Shown here piece by piece: positions 7,367 through 15,031 of a DNA stretch of 41,812 bases (position 1 is its first letter; each line of letters opens with the position of its first letter). Under the pieces are notes generated by a model that was given only the letters and a program-made list of their open reading frames with translations, was not told the origin of the DNA and made no database searches. The translations under genes and the position numbers were made by a program. The DNA comes from a virus: the IMG/VR virus record IMGVR_UViG_3300035698_003494, positions 1 through 41,812 of that record; one strand, written 5' to 3'.

Positions 7367-9084
7367 TGTTAGAAGTTTTATTTGACAAACCTGGATTTTC
7401 CTTAGATGTAGAAACTACTTCTGAGTCTGGAAAGAAAGATGATAATTTACACTTTAAGAAATGTGAATTGGTTTGTATTGGTTTTGCTTATAAAGAAGAT
7501 GGAGTAGTTAAGTCATTCTGTATGACAGTGGAAGAAATTAATAGAGAGATCAAAGATTTTTCTCAGTTAATGACACAAGAGAGATATAAGATACTTGGCC
7601 ATAATATAAAGTTTGATGCTAAAGTAATATATGGAAAATATGGTATTACTCTTAAAGGTATCTACTTTGATACATGTATTGCAGCTAAACTATTAGATGA
7701 AGAGAAAGGTCATGCTGGATTAAAATATTTAGGTAAAAGACACTTTGATGAAGATTGGGGAGTATGGTTAAACTACAAACAATGGTGTAAGGTGAAGGAG
7801 TTAGACTGGAAAGTAGATGACCATTACCCAGTATATAAGAAAGAACTTATGAAATATTGTGCTAAAGATGCTGAAATTACCTATAAATTAGCTGAGATAT
7901 TTAGACCTAAGTTAGAGAAACAATGCTTACAGAAGTTATTTGAACTTGAGATGGAAGTAGTGAATATATTCTACAAAGCAGAGTTAAATGGTATATCAGT
8001 AGATTTACCTTATTTAAGCAAAATATTACAGAAATGTATACTGAACGTAGGTAAAGTACAAGAAATGGTATACTTAACATGTAAAGAAGAATTTAACATC
8101 AACTCTTCACAACAATTAGGAGAGGTACTATTTAATAAACTAGGATTCAAAGTAGTGGAGAAAACTAAAAAAGGAAAGCCTAGTACCAATGCTAAAACTT
8201 TAAATGTACTAGCTAGGAAACATAAATTTGCTAGGAGAATTTTATTGTATAAGAAATGGGAGATGATAAGGAGACACATAGAGAAGTTAATCACTGAACA
8301 AATTGATGAACGTATCTATCCTACCTTTAATACTATAGGTACTGAGACAGGTAGATTTAGTTGTGAAAAACCTAACCTACAACAAGTACCATCTAAGACC
8401 AGTGCAGGGAGAGCAATAAGAAAAGCATTTACGGGAGATCTAATAGTTGCAGACTATTCAAATATTGAATTAAGAATACTAGCACATTATACTAAAGATC
8501 CTATCTTATGCAAAGTATATGAAGCTGGTGGTACAGGAGACTTACATAAGGTTACTTCTGAAGCTTTAGGAATTTCAAGGAGTCATGCTAAGACTATTAA
8601 CTTTGGTATTTGTTACGGTATGGGACCAATGAAGTTAGCAGATGATTTGAATATCTCACAAGAGTTAGCTAAAGATTATATAAATCAATGGTATAAGAAG
8701 TATGCTTTTGTTCAACCTTGGAAAGATTCAGTTATTAATACAGTTAAGAAACATGGATTTATAAGAAGTTTTGGAGGTAGGAAACGTAGGATTGATTTAA
8801 ACCAAAGTCAAACTACTTGGGCTAGGTTACATAATACTACATTAAAAGAGATGAGAGAAGCTGTAAACTTTGTTATTCAAGGAAGTAGTGCAGATATTAT
8901 TAAAGCTGCAATTGTAGCCTTGAAGGATGAGAAAATCTTACTCCAGGTTCATGATGAGTTAGTAATTGAAAAGGGTAAAAGATCTTTAGAAGAGATTAAA
9001 GAAATTATGGAGAATATAGTGACTCTTAAAGTACCTATTCCAGTAGGTATTATAGAGTGTAGTAATTGGGGAGATGGCAAATAA
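7366..9084 (+). CDS. DNA polymerase family A with 3'-5' exonuclease
   Basis: Replicative polymerase, 572 residues. Exonuclease motifs: Asp14-x-Glu16 (LDVET), Asn80...Asp84 (GHNIKFD), and Tyr164...Asp168 (YCAKD), so proofreading should be active. Polymerase motifs: GTETGRFS, motif A VADYSNIELR with Asp363, motif B R-x-x-x-K409-TINFGICYG with Phe413, and motif C VHDE (528-531). Phe at the motif B position matches E. coli Pol I rather than the Tyr of T7. It lacks a 5'-3' exonuclease domain, as phage enzymes do. Coupled by TAATG to the gene before it. Confidence 0.96.
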   Translation: MLEVLFDKPGFSLDVETTSESGKKDDNLHFKKCELVCIGFAYKEDGVVKSFCMTVEEINREIKDFSQLMTQERYKILGHNIKFDAKVIYGKYGITLKGIYFDTCIAAKLLDEEKGHAGLKYLGKRHFDEDWGVWLNYKQWCKVKELDWKVDDHYPVYKKELMKYCAKDAEITYKLAEIFRPKLEKQCLQKLFELEMEVVNIFYKAELNGISVDLPYLSKILQKCILNVGKVQEMVYLTCKEEFNINSSQQLGEVLFNKLGFKVVEKTKKGKPSTNAKTLNVLARKHKFARRILLYKKWEMIRRHIEKLITEQIDERIYPTFNTIGTETGRFSCEKPNLQQVPSKTSAGRAIRKAFTGDLIVADYSNIELRILAHYTKDPILCKVYEAGGTGDLHKVTSEALGISRSHAKTINFGICYGMGPMKLADDLNISQELAKDYINQWYKKYAFVQPWKDSVINTVKKHGFIRSFGGRKRRIDLNQSQTTWARLHNTTLKEMREAVNFVIQGSSADIIKAAIVALKDEKILLQVHDELVIEKGKRSLEEIKEIMENIVTLKVPIPVGIIECSNWGDGK

Positions 9085-9365
9085 TGACAATTTATATTAT
9101 AGGTATATGTATAGGTTTAAGTGCTGTATTAGAGGCAATAAGTTACCAGAAACAAGCATGTAAAATCTATAAATCACATAAGAGTAAAGATGTATCTAGT
9201 TCTAGTTATTTCTATAAATTAGGTAAATATGTTGCTGCTCTAATAGCTCTTACTCTTTCTGAAAATTGGGTAGGTGTAGGTTTAGAAGTAGTGTCTTTAA
9301 TTATGTGTATAAGAACTACTATATTTGTAATTAGGAATAAACCTGATAATTGGACTTGGAGATAG
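9084..9365 (+). CDS. SemiSWEET/PQ-loop-like membrane protein
   Basis: A 93-residue protein with three probable membrane helices (about 3-20, 41-60, 66-84). Between the first and second it carries SYQKQACKIYKSHKSKDVSSSS, which follows the PQ-loop pattern (PQ..KI.K.K...D.S) with QKQ in place of xPQ. Size and helix count fit bacterial SemiSWEETs, which dimerise to carry sugars across the inner membrane. ATG at 9084 overlaps the polymerase stop. Transport is inferred; a membrane protein with a degenerate PQ-loop could have another job. Confidence 0.6.
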   Translation: MTIYIIGICIGLSAVLEAISYQKQACKIYKSHKSKDVSSSSYFYKLGKYVAALIALTLSENWVGVGLEVVSLIMCIRTTIFVIRNKPDNWTWR

Positions 9366-9424
9366 TTGGCATAAACAGTTGATAAATATGCGTGTTTGGT
9401 GCGTATAAAGTAGGAGAGTATTAC

Positions 9425-9712
9425 ATGAAAGATATGAAATCTGGTAAAGGTAAACTAATCTGGTATGCCTTACCTTTAGAAGCAATAAGAGAGATTGTTA
9501 AGGTGATTACATTTGGATCTACCAAGTACCCTGTTAACTCTTGGAAGAATGTAGATAAGGATTCAGTAAGTAAATATTTCTCAGCTATGATGAGACACCT
9601 GACAGCTTGGCAATCTGGAGTAAAGAAAGATCCAGAGAGTGGGATATCTCACTTAGCACATGCAGGATGTAATTTAATCTTTCTAATTTGGTTTGAGTTA
9701 AAGGAGAAATAA
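9425..9712 (+). CDS. dATP/dGTP diphosphohydrolase-like (DUF5664)
   Basis: The 95-residue product shows the DUF5664 pattern: KLIWYALPLEAIREIVKVITFGSTKY..NSW, then RHLTAWQSGVKKDPESGISHLAHAGCN. Members are common in phages and have been annotated as dATP/dGTP pyrophosphohydrolases of the MazG type, acting on the nucleotide pool. ATG at 9425 follows TAGGAGAG at good spacing; an in-frame GTG at 9392 is less likely. Stop is TAATG-coupled to the next small gene. Confidence 0.75.
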   Translation: MKDMKSGKGKLIWYALPLEAIREIVKVITFGSTKYPVNSWKNVDKDSVSKYFSAMMRHLTAWQSGVKKDPESGISHLAHAGCNLIFLIWFELKEK

Positions 9713-9876
9713 TGGAAAATGATATTTGTAAGTGTACTGGAGATAATTGTCCTATTCACTTGAAAGAGAGTTGTCGTAGATATCTTATTAAAGCGGATAT
9801 ACACCAGACATATTTTGTAGAGAGTCCTATAGAAGATGGTAATGAAGAGTGTGAACAATATTGGGAGGTGAATTAG
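9712..9876 (+). CDS. Small Cys-rich protein, 54 aa
   Basis: Begins MENDICKCTGDNCPIHLKESCRRY: Cys6, Cys8, Cys13, His16 and Cys21 could bind a metal. ATG shares a base with the previous stop and has AAGGAG just upstream. A second half is acidic, with GNEECEQYWEV. No family recognised. Position between nucleotide-pool and recombination genes is the only functional clue. Confidence 0.65.
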   Translation: MENDICKCTGDNCPIHLKESCRRYLIKADIHQTYFVESPIEDGNEECEQYWEVN

Positions 9877-9877
9877 A

Positions 9878-10018
9878 ATGACAACTAAAAAATATATTCC
9901 TCTTTTTGATATAGTTTTTAAAATTAGTGTTCGAGGAAAGACTGCTGAAGCAGCAATTAAAAAAGCTAGAAAACTAGCTTCTACTGCTAAAGATGTTCGA
10001 GTAAGCTATTGGGGGTGA
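9878..10018 (+). CDS. Small basic hypothetical protein, 46 aa
   Basis: ATG lies one base after the preceding TAG, with GGGAGG inside the end of that gene as ribosome site. The product has a beta-like start (PLFDIVFKISVRGK) and a Lys/Ala-rich helix (TAEAAIKKARKLASTAK). Stop is followed within four bases by the next gene. No family recognised. Confidence 0.6.
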   Translation: MTTKKYIPLFDIVFKISVRGKTAEAAIKKARKLASTAKDVRVSYWG

Positions 10019-10022
10019 AGTA

Positions 10023-10271
10023 ATGCCATATATTAAAGGTGAAGATAGAAAGAAGTTAGCTTTTAGAGATAATAGACATCCAGAAAATGCTGGAGAGTTA
10101 AACTATCTATTTACTAAGTTAGCATTACAATACATTGTAGATAAAGGGAAAAAGTATCAACATTATAATGATATAATTGGAGCTTTAGAAGGATGTAAAT
10201 TAGAATTATACAGGCGTTCCATAGTTCCTTATGAGAATATGAAAATCATTGAAAACGGAGATGTAGAATGA
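10023..10271 (+). CDS. Conserved phage protein, DUF6899-like
   Basis: An 82-residue protein starting MPYIKGEDRKKL, with GELNYLFTKLALQYI, YQHYNDIIGALEGCKLELYRR and a closing PYENMKIIENGDVE. That pattern is the widespread DUF6899 phage family, of unknown function and usually found near nucleotide or recombination genes. Strong GGGGGTG site upstream. Its stop overlaps the nuclease start as ATGA. Confidence 0.75.
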   Translation: MPYIKGEDRKKLAFRDNRHPENAGELNYLFTKLALQYIVDKGKKYQHYNDIIGALEGCKLELYRRSIVPYENMKIIENGDVE

Positions 10272-11068
10272 AACTAACAAATAAAAATAATTTGCCTAAA
10301 CCATTAGTGAAAGCTATAGAAGGTTTTAATAAAGATTATAAAGATGGAAGAGGAGAGACAGATATTTCTGTTACAGAATTACTTAATCCTCCCCTTATTA
10401 GACAACTAACAAAGGAACACTATGAAGAGATTGAAGAGGATGTATCCGATAGGATATGGTCTTTACTTGGTTCAGCAGTACATCAAATACTAGAGAAGAG
10501 TGTAGATGGATTAGTTGAGCATAGAATGTATAAGGAAGTAGATGGAATTAAGCTCTCAGGACAAGCTGATTACATTGAAGATGACATTATATATGATTAT
10601 AAGGTTACGTCAGCCTGGAGTGGATTAAAGGGTATTAAACGGGAATGGGTGCAGCAACTAAACTTACTCTCTTACTTATATGGTAATACTAAAGCATTAA
10701 AGATTGTAGCTATATATAGAGATTGGAGTGAGTCACAAGCAAAGAGGAGTAAAGACTATCCTCAGAGATCTGTAGAGGTCATTAGTATACCTTTATGGAC
10801 TAAAGAAGAACAAGAAGCATATTTAACTACAAGATTAGAATTACATAATGGGTTAGAGACTGAATGTAGTCCAGAAGAGAAGTGGCAAAGACCTACAGTA
10901 TATGCTATTATGAAAGAAGGAAGAAAGACAGCAGTTAAATTATATGATAGTTTAGAAGAAGCTAAGAAGGATGGTAGGGGAGAAGTAGTAGAAAGACTTG
11001 GAGAGAATATCAGATGTGAGAAGTATTGTTCAGTCTGTAAATTCTGTCCTTATCATAAGGGGAAATAA
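10268..11068 (+). CDS. PD-(D/E)XK nuclease, RecB/Cas4-like
   Basis: Predicted DNA exonuclease for recombination or end processing, 266 residues. Core residues: His72 in GSAVHQILE, Asp101 in GQADYI, and Asp110-Tyr-Lys112 in IYDYKV. A C-terminal cluster Cys250, Cys254, Cys257, Cys260 looks like an iron-sulphur or zinc site as in Cas4/AddB relatives, though Cas4 usually takes one of its four Cys from the N-terminus. No CRISPR genes are nearby, so it is a phage recombination nuclease. Coupled to the DUF6899 gene by ATGA. Confidence 0.85.
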   Translation: MKLTNKNNLPKPLVKAIEGFNKDYKDGRGETDISVTELLNPPLIRQLTKEHYEEIEEDVSDRIWSLLGSAVHQILEKSVDGLVEHRMYKEVDGIKLSGQADYIEDDIIYDYKVTSAWSGLKGIKREWVQQLNLLSYLYGNTKALKIVAIYRDWSESQAKRSKDYPQRSVEVISIPLWTKEEQEAYLTTRLELHNGLETECSPEEKWQRPTVYAIMKEGRKTAVKLYDSLEEAKKDGRGEVVERLGENIRCEKYCSVCKFCPYHKGK

Positions 11069-11247
11069 TGGAAGAGGTAGTAAAAATAATTACTTTATAT
11101 TTATTACTAAAATACGTTGGTATCGTTATACTTGCTTGGTTAGTATATGGAGTATTACTTAAGATATTTGTTTTCTTCTATCTTAGTTATAGAGAGAAAA
11201 AGAATTTACATAGTGTTACTAACATTCATAAGGAGAGGAATAAATAA
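11068..11247 (+). CDS. Small membrane protein, 59 aa
   Basis: MEEVVKIITLYLLLKYVGIVILAWLVYGVLLKIFVFFYLSY is one long or two short membrane helices followed by a basic tail. ATG is one-base coupled to the nuclease stop, and its own TAA overlaps the next ATG. It is one of several tiny hydrophobic proteins in this block. Function unknown. Confidence 0.65.
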   Translation: MEEVVKIITLYLLLKYVGIVILAWLVYGVLLKIFVFFYLSYREKKNLHSVTNIHKERNK

Positions 11248-11654
11248 TGAAAACAGTATACCTCGCACATCCTATGGAAAATGATGATATCAGTATCGGA
11301 GGATCTGGTAGAAGGGGACAAGAATGTAGATCTAAGGCTCCTGAATTAAACTGGTTACTTGCAGAAGAATGGCAAGAAGGACTAGCATTTTCTAAGATTG
11401 TAGGAGCTGACTTAGCTAAATTAAACCAGGCAGACATAATAATTGTAGATGTATATAAGATAGGTACAGAAGGAGATAAAGGTACTCTCTTATGTATGGG
11501 TACATTAATGGAAGCTGGATATGCTATGGCTAAGAATAAATATGTAGTAGTAATTACTCGTAAACGTAAACATATCCATCCATTCTTTATAGGAGTAGAC
11601 TTTGTATGTAATAGTTTAGATGCAGCAATAAAACATGTAAAGGCACTAAAATGA
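11247..11654 (+). CDS. Nucleoside 2-deoxyribosyltransferase-like protein
   Basis: The 135-residue product has the family signature: VYLAHPM at the start, ADIIIVDVYKIGTEGDKGTLLCMG in the middle, and LMEAGYAMAKNKYVVVITRK. Enzymes of this superfamily exchange or hydrolyse the base of deoxynucleosides or deoxynucleotides. AAGGAGAGG lies inside the end of the previous gene. It overlaps the metallopeptidase start by four bases. With the DUF5664 protein it may tune or recycle the nucleotide pool; no base-modification pathway is evident. Confidence 0.75.
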   Translation: MKTVYLAHPMENDDISIGGSGRRGQECRSKAPELNWLLAEEWQEGLAFSKIVGADLAKLNQADIIIVDVYKIGTEGDKGTLLCMGTLMEAGYAMAKNKYVVVITRKRKHIHPFFIGVDFVCNSLDAAIKHVKALK

Positions 11655-11941
11655 TTAAGAAAATAGTTATAGGTAAACATGTCTATAAAGTTCATTGGGA
11701 TGACTTTGGTGGACTTTTAGATAATTATGGTACAACTGATTTTAACACTAACAAAATTTGTGTAGATAATACTATCGCAAATTCTAGAAAAGAACTAACC
11801 TTAGCTCATGAGATTATACATGCTTTATTTGAAGATTCTGGTGTTAGAGAGATTTTAAAAGATAATGAAGAGCAAGTAGTGAGAATGTTAGAGAATAAGT
11901 TTTATGAATTTTTGAAGGATAATACTACATTTTATGAATAA
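11651..11941 (+). CDS. ImmA/IrrE-like zinc metallopeptidase
   Basis: A 96-residue protein with the HExxH zinc site LAHEIIHALF (His53, Glu54, His57) and Glu74 in the following EEQ as probable third ligand. The single-domain size is typical of phage ImmA/IrrE or SprT-like proteins. In mobile elements ImmA cleaves a repressor, but I find no repressor partner here, so the target is unknown; a host regulator is possible. Start is ATGA-coupled to the previous gene. Confidence 0.75.
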   Translation: MIKKIVIGKHVYKVHWDDFGGLLDNYGTTDFNTNKICVDNTIANSRKELTLAHEIIHALFEDSGVREILKDNEEQVVRMLENKFYEFLKDNTTFYE

Positions 11942-12083
11942 CTTTATGATTATATTATATTGGATTCAATTAATAGGGCTTACCCTAGCTAGTCTTATAC
12001 GTTGGTATCTTCTTAAAGATTGGTCAGTAGCAGTTGTAGGTATTTGTTATGCTTTAGCTAACTACTTGGTATTCTTAAAATGA
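11934..12083 (+). CDS. Small two-helix membrane protein, 49 aa
   Basis: Starts within the last codons of the metallopeptidase gene (ATGAATAAC) and ends in ATGA with the RusA gene. MNNFMIILYWIQLIGLTLASLIRWYLL and VAVVGICYALANYLVFL are two clear membrane helices joined by a short KDW turn. No family recognised; size fits a minor membrane effector. Confidence 0.6.
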   Translation: MNNFMIILYWIQLIGLTLASLIRWYLLKDWSVAVVGICYALANYLVFLK

Positions 12084-12442
12084 TTAGGTGTAAGTTAGAA
12101 GCAAAACTCCCAAGTGTTAATTCACTTTATTGGCATCGAGGGAATATTAAGATAATGAAAACTGAAGCTAAGCAGTTAAGGAAAGATATCATACTTGCTA
12201 GAGAAGGTGATGTTAAATCAGAAGTACAGTTAGTTGCTTTTATTACGGTATATGGAGATTGGTATTTTAAAAATGGTAAGATAAGAAAAAGAGATGTTTT
12301 AAATTTACAAAAGTTTTTAATTGATAGTATATTTGATGGACTTGAAGCTGATGATAAACAAATATTTGCATCTTATTGGGTAAAGAAACAAGCAGACTAT
12401 GATGGATTTGAAGTTGTGATAGAGGAGTTTAAGCATGGATAA
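12080..12442 (+). CDS. RusA-like Holliday junction resolvase
   Basis: A 120-residue RusA family endonuclease that would cut branched DNA before packaging. PSVNSLYWHR at the start and RKRDVLNLQKFLIDSIFDGLEADDKQI (from about residue 69) are the family landmarks. E. coli RusA uses the pattern Asp-x-Asp-Asn; here it reads Asp72-Val-Leu74-Asn, so the second Asp is Leu, while Asp91/Asp92 are present. Activity may be altered or another residue may substitute. ATGA-coupled on its left side. Confidence 0.85.
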   Translation: MIRCKLEAKLPSVNSLYWHRGNIKIMKTEAKQLRKDIILAREGDVKSEVQLVAFITVYGDWYFKNGKIRKRDVLNLQKFLIDSIFDGLEADDKQIFASYWVKKQADYDGFEVVIEEFKHG

Positions 12443-12569
12443 ACAAGAACAATTAAGACTTATAGATAACATGTTAAAGAACATTACTTTTGGTCCCCTT
12501 GCTCTAAGAGAGATTATTGAATTAAGACTTAAATTAGATAAGGAAGGTAAATATAATGGAGACAGTTAA
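12435..12569 (+). CDS. Small hypothetical protein, 44 aa
   Basis: ATG lies eight bases before the RusA stop with GAGGAG upstream. Product MDKQEQLRLIDNMLKNITFGPLALREIIELRLKLDKEG is mostly helical and charged. It ends 14 bases into the next gene. No family recognised; support is ribosome site plus packing. Confidence 0.55.
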   Translation: MDKQEQLRLIDNMLKNITFGPLALREIIELRLKLDKEGKYNGDS

Positions 12570-12687
12570 AAATATAGTTATAGTTGCAGGTGGTTTATTC
12601 TTAGGAATAATGATGTTTTGGGTAGCTATGACATTTATAATTGCACTACTACAACTCTTTTTAAAACTAGGAGGATTAGTAGTATGA
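12556..12687 (+). CDS. Single-helix membrane protein, 43 aa
   Basis: METVKNIVIVAGGLFLGIMMFWVAMTFIIALLQLFLKLGG is nearly all membrane helix. An AAGGAAGG site precedes the ATG within the previous gene, and the stop overlaps the dehydrogenase start as ATGA. Function unknown; the size resembles small phage membrane effectors. Confidence 0.6.
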   Translation: METVKNIVIVAGGLFLGIMMFWVAMTFIIALLQLFLKLGGLVV

Positions 12688-13430
12688 ATGAACATCTAGT
12701 AGTTGGATATGGGGAGATAGGAAAAGGTTTGGTTAAGGTACTAAATCCAATCTATGAAGTAGTGATTTATGATACTAAACTATACACTACACTTGATATC
12801 TCATCTCTAAGTTTATCTACTCTACATATATGTATTCCTGGAGATCTAAAGGAGTTTGTTAAAATAGTTAGTGAGTATATAAGTTTGTTATGTCCTAAAC
12901 TAACAATAATACATGCTACTGTACCTGTAGGAACTACAAGAGAGATTGAAGAAAGAACTAAGTCTCTAATAGTACATTCTCCTGTAAGAGGATTACACCC
13001 TGATTTAGACTTAGGAATTAAGACATACACTAAATATATTGGTTATAATAATGGAGAAGCAGCTAGGTTAGCTGAGAAAGTTTACACTAAAGCTAAGATT
13101 CCTTTTAAGAGATTATGGAAAACTGAAACTACTGAATTAGCTAAGTTACTATCTACCACCAGATATGGGGTAAGTATAGCATTTGCACAGAGTCAGCATG
13201 AATTATGTGAGACTCTAGGACTATCTTATAAAGAGGTTGTTACTGAATGGGAGACTACTTATAATAAAGGTTTGAAAGAATTAGACTTAGAGAAATATGT
13301 ACGTCCTGTTATTGATCCACCTCTAGGACCTATTGGAGGTCATTGTGTAGTACCAAACGCTAAGATACTAGGAGATAGTTTACAACCTTATCTTAGAGAG
13401 ATTATAGAAACAGGAGGGGAAGATGAGTAA
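12684..13430 (+). CDS. Nucleotide-sugar (UDP-glucose/ManNAc-type) dehydrogenase-like
   Basis: At 248 residues it is much shorter than usual UDP-sugar 6-dehydrogenases (about 400) but keeps key parts: dinucleotide-binding VVGYGEIGKGL, the HATVPVGTTREIE strand, TTELAKLLSTTRYGVSIAFAQSQHELCE, and GPIGGHCVVPN with Cys221 at the catalytic Cys position. The C-terminal UDP-binding domain is missing, so it may oxidise a smaller substrate or be a reduced form. ATG at 12684 follows AGGAGG. First gene of the sugar cassette. Confidence 0.75.
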   Translation: MNEHLVVGYGEIGKGLVKVLNPIYEVVIYDTKLYTTLDISSLSLSTLHICIPGDLKEFVKIVSEYISLLCPKLTIIHATVPVGTTREIEERTKSLIVHSPVRGLHPDLDLGIKTYTKYIGYNNGEAARLAEKVYTKAKIPFKRLWKTETTELAKLLSTTRYGVSIAFAQSQHELCETLGLSYKEVVTEWETTYNKGLKELDLEKYVRPVIDPPLGPIGGHCVVPNAKILGDSLQPYLREIIETGGEDE

Positions 13431-13638
13431 AGAGAAATGTATATGTGGTAAGCATTTTGGTAAGCCTCGAAAGGTATCTAAGAATCATTGGTGCTATGAT
13501 GAGAAGTATAAACTTCCTGCATTAATTGAAGGATCTGAGAATAAAGGTGGTAAGAAAGTATATAACTATAATAGAACTATATTTGAAGATAAGAATAAGT
13601 CAGACAATTTAAAACCAAGTACAGGGGTACATTACTAA
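13423..13638 (+). CDS. Small hypothetical protein, 71 aa
   Basis: Starts MSKEKCICGKHFGKPRKVSKNHWCYDEKYKLPAL, with Cys6, Cys8, His11, His22 and Cys24 as a possible metal site; the rest is polar. ATG sits eight bases before the dehydrogenase stop after GAGGGGAAG, and its stop is TAATG-coupled to the next gene. Family not recognised. Confidence 0.65.
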   Translation: MSKEKCICGKHFGKPRKVSKNHWCYDEKYKLPALIEGSENKGGKKVYNYNRTIFEDKNKSDNLKPSTGVHY

Positions 13639-14201
13639 TGACTAGAGATACTAAGATTGTAATAGCTGGAATAGCTATATTATATTTATTCTTACTCTTT
13701 AGTTTAAAGAGTAGAGAGAGTAAAGGTAATAAGTATGTTACAAAAGATCATGTAATGACTGCAAGAGGTGATGATATTAAGATAGAGACAGAACCTATTA
13801 AGATTGAACAAATTAATCTAAGAGGTGATAAGAAGATACATAAGATTAAAGGGAATATAAAGTTTAAAAAGTCTTATAAGAAAGGAGATATCTTACCTGT
13901 AGAGTTTGATATTACTCCTGATGTAATTAAGGTAGTATCCTCAAAGCATAAGTTAAGTTTATATGCTTATCCAGATAAGATACATATAGGATATCAATAT
14001 GAGATAGCTTACTTACAAGATTATAAAATATTTAGGAATGTACCTAACTATGCTATTAACTTAGGACTTAGTGATGTTGGTTTAGTATTCACTGTGAGTA
14101 AAGATATAAGCCCTCATACGAGTATATTCATAGGTACAAGTACATATCCAGATGATAGAAACTCTAGCACGGTAGTATGGGGGATAAATTCAAGACTATG
14201 A
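13638..14201 (+). CDS. Bitopic membrane protein with beta-rich domain, 187 aa
   Basis: One N-terminal membrane helix (IVIAGIAILYLFLLFSL, about 7-23) is followed by a Lys-rich region and a beta-rich C-terminal part (LYAYPDKIHIGYQYEIAYL...LVFTVSKDISPHTSIFIGTS). The topology fits an envelope-anchored protein facing the periplasm or outside. A spanin-like role is thinkable, but there is no coiled coil and no partner lipoprotein next to it. It lies inside the sugar cassette. Confidence 0.65.
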   Translation: MTRDTKIVIAGIAILYLFLLFSLKSRESKGNKYVTKDHVMTARGDDIKIETEPIKIEQINLRGDKKIHKIKGNIKFKKSYKKGDILPVEFDITPDVIKVVSSKHKLSLYAYPDKIHIGYQYEIAYLQDYKIFRNVPNYAINLGLSDVGLVFTVSKDISPHTSIFIGTSTYPDDRNSSTVVWGINSRL

Positions 14202-15031
14202 TACCTCTGTATAAATCTAGTTTATTGTCCGATTATTCTCTGATTGAGAAGTTAGAGAAAGAGTTTTCAAGTTATAATGGATTCAAATATGGTGTAGCTG
14301 TAGATAGTTGTACTAATGCAATTAAGTTATGCTTAGCGTATGAGAAGCCTAGAAAGGTAGCAATACCTACAATGACATATGTGTCTGTAGCAAATGAGAT
14401 ATTACACTGTGGGGCTGAACTAGAATTGATAGATGAATGTTATGCAAATAAAGCTTACCAATTAAGAGGAACTCATATATTTGATGCAGCACATGATGTA
14501 GGTGGTCATTGGATGTATATTTATGATGATATGTCTAAGTTTTGTTACTCATTCTACCCTACTAAACAGATACCTTCCTATCAAGGTGGTATGATTTGTA
14601 CTAATGATAAAGACTTTGTAGAGTGGGCAAGATTAGCAAGACAGATGGGTAGAACTGGTTATGGTCCTTACTATGATGTTAAGATGATAGGATGGAAACA
14701 TAACATGACACCTATTCAAGCTAAGCAAGCATTAGAGAGTTTAAAGAAGTTTAGGAAGAAACCTCATCAGCATCTATGGCTTGAGACTGTAGATAATAGA
14801 GATGATTTTATTAAATTTATGAAGAAGCATGGTGTTGAATGTAGTATACACTTCCTTCCTATACATCAAAAGACTATATATAAACATTATGATAAAGGAC
14901 AGTTTAAACATACGGATGTGTTAAGTTTAAGAACAGTATCTCTACCCTGGTATCCAGGATTATCTAGATGGAGTGTAAGAAAAATAGGAGGATTATTAGC
15001 ACAATGGCGAAAATATGGAAACCAGAGTTAA
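14198..15031 (+). CDS. DegT/DnrJ/EryC1 family sugar aminotransferase
   Basis: PLP-dependent enzyme that puts an amino group on a keto-sugar nucleotide. IPTMTYVS, FDAAHDVGG (Asp for the PLP pyridine nitrogen) and SFYPTKQI with Schiff-base Lys123 are the expected landmarks. At 277 residues it is shorter than the usual 360-400, with reduced N- and C-terminal parts. I prefer ATG at 14198 (ATGA with the previous stop); ATG at 14177 is the alternative. It overlaps the acetyltransferase gene, matching the aminotransferase-acetyltransferase pairing seen in N-acetylamino sugar pathways. Confidence 0.85.
   Translation: MIPLYKSSLLSDYSLIEKLEKEFSSYNGFKYGVAVDSCTNAIKLCLAYEKPRKVAIPTMTYVSVANEILHCGAELELIDECYANKAYQLRGTHIFDAAHDVGGHWMYIYDDMSKFCYSFYPTKQIPSYQGGMICTNDKDFVEWARLARQMGRTGYGPYYDVKMIGWKHNMTPIQAKQALESLKKFRKKPHQHLWLETVDNRDDFIKFMKKHGVECSIHFLPIHQKTIYKHYDKGQFKHTDVLSLRTVSLPWYPGLSRWSVRKIGGLLAQWRKYGNQS

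Noticed and set aside
10268-11068. Cas4 of a phage CRISPR system
   Set aside because: The nuclease has a Cas4-like Cys cluster, but there are no other cas genes and no array; a recombination role fits its neighbours.
11651-11941. ImmA-type switch of a temperate phage
   Set aside because: No repressor, integrase or attachment site was found, so lysogeny is not supported.
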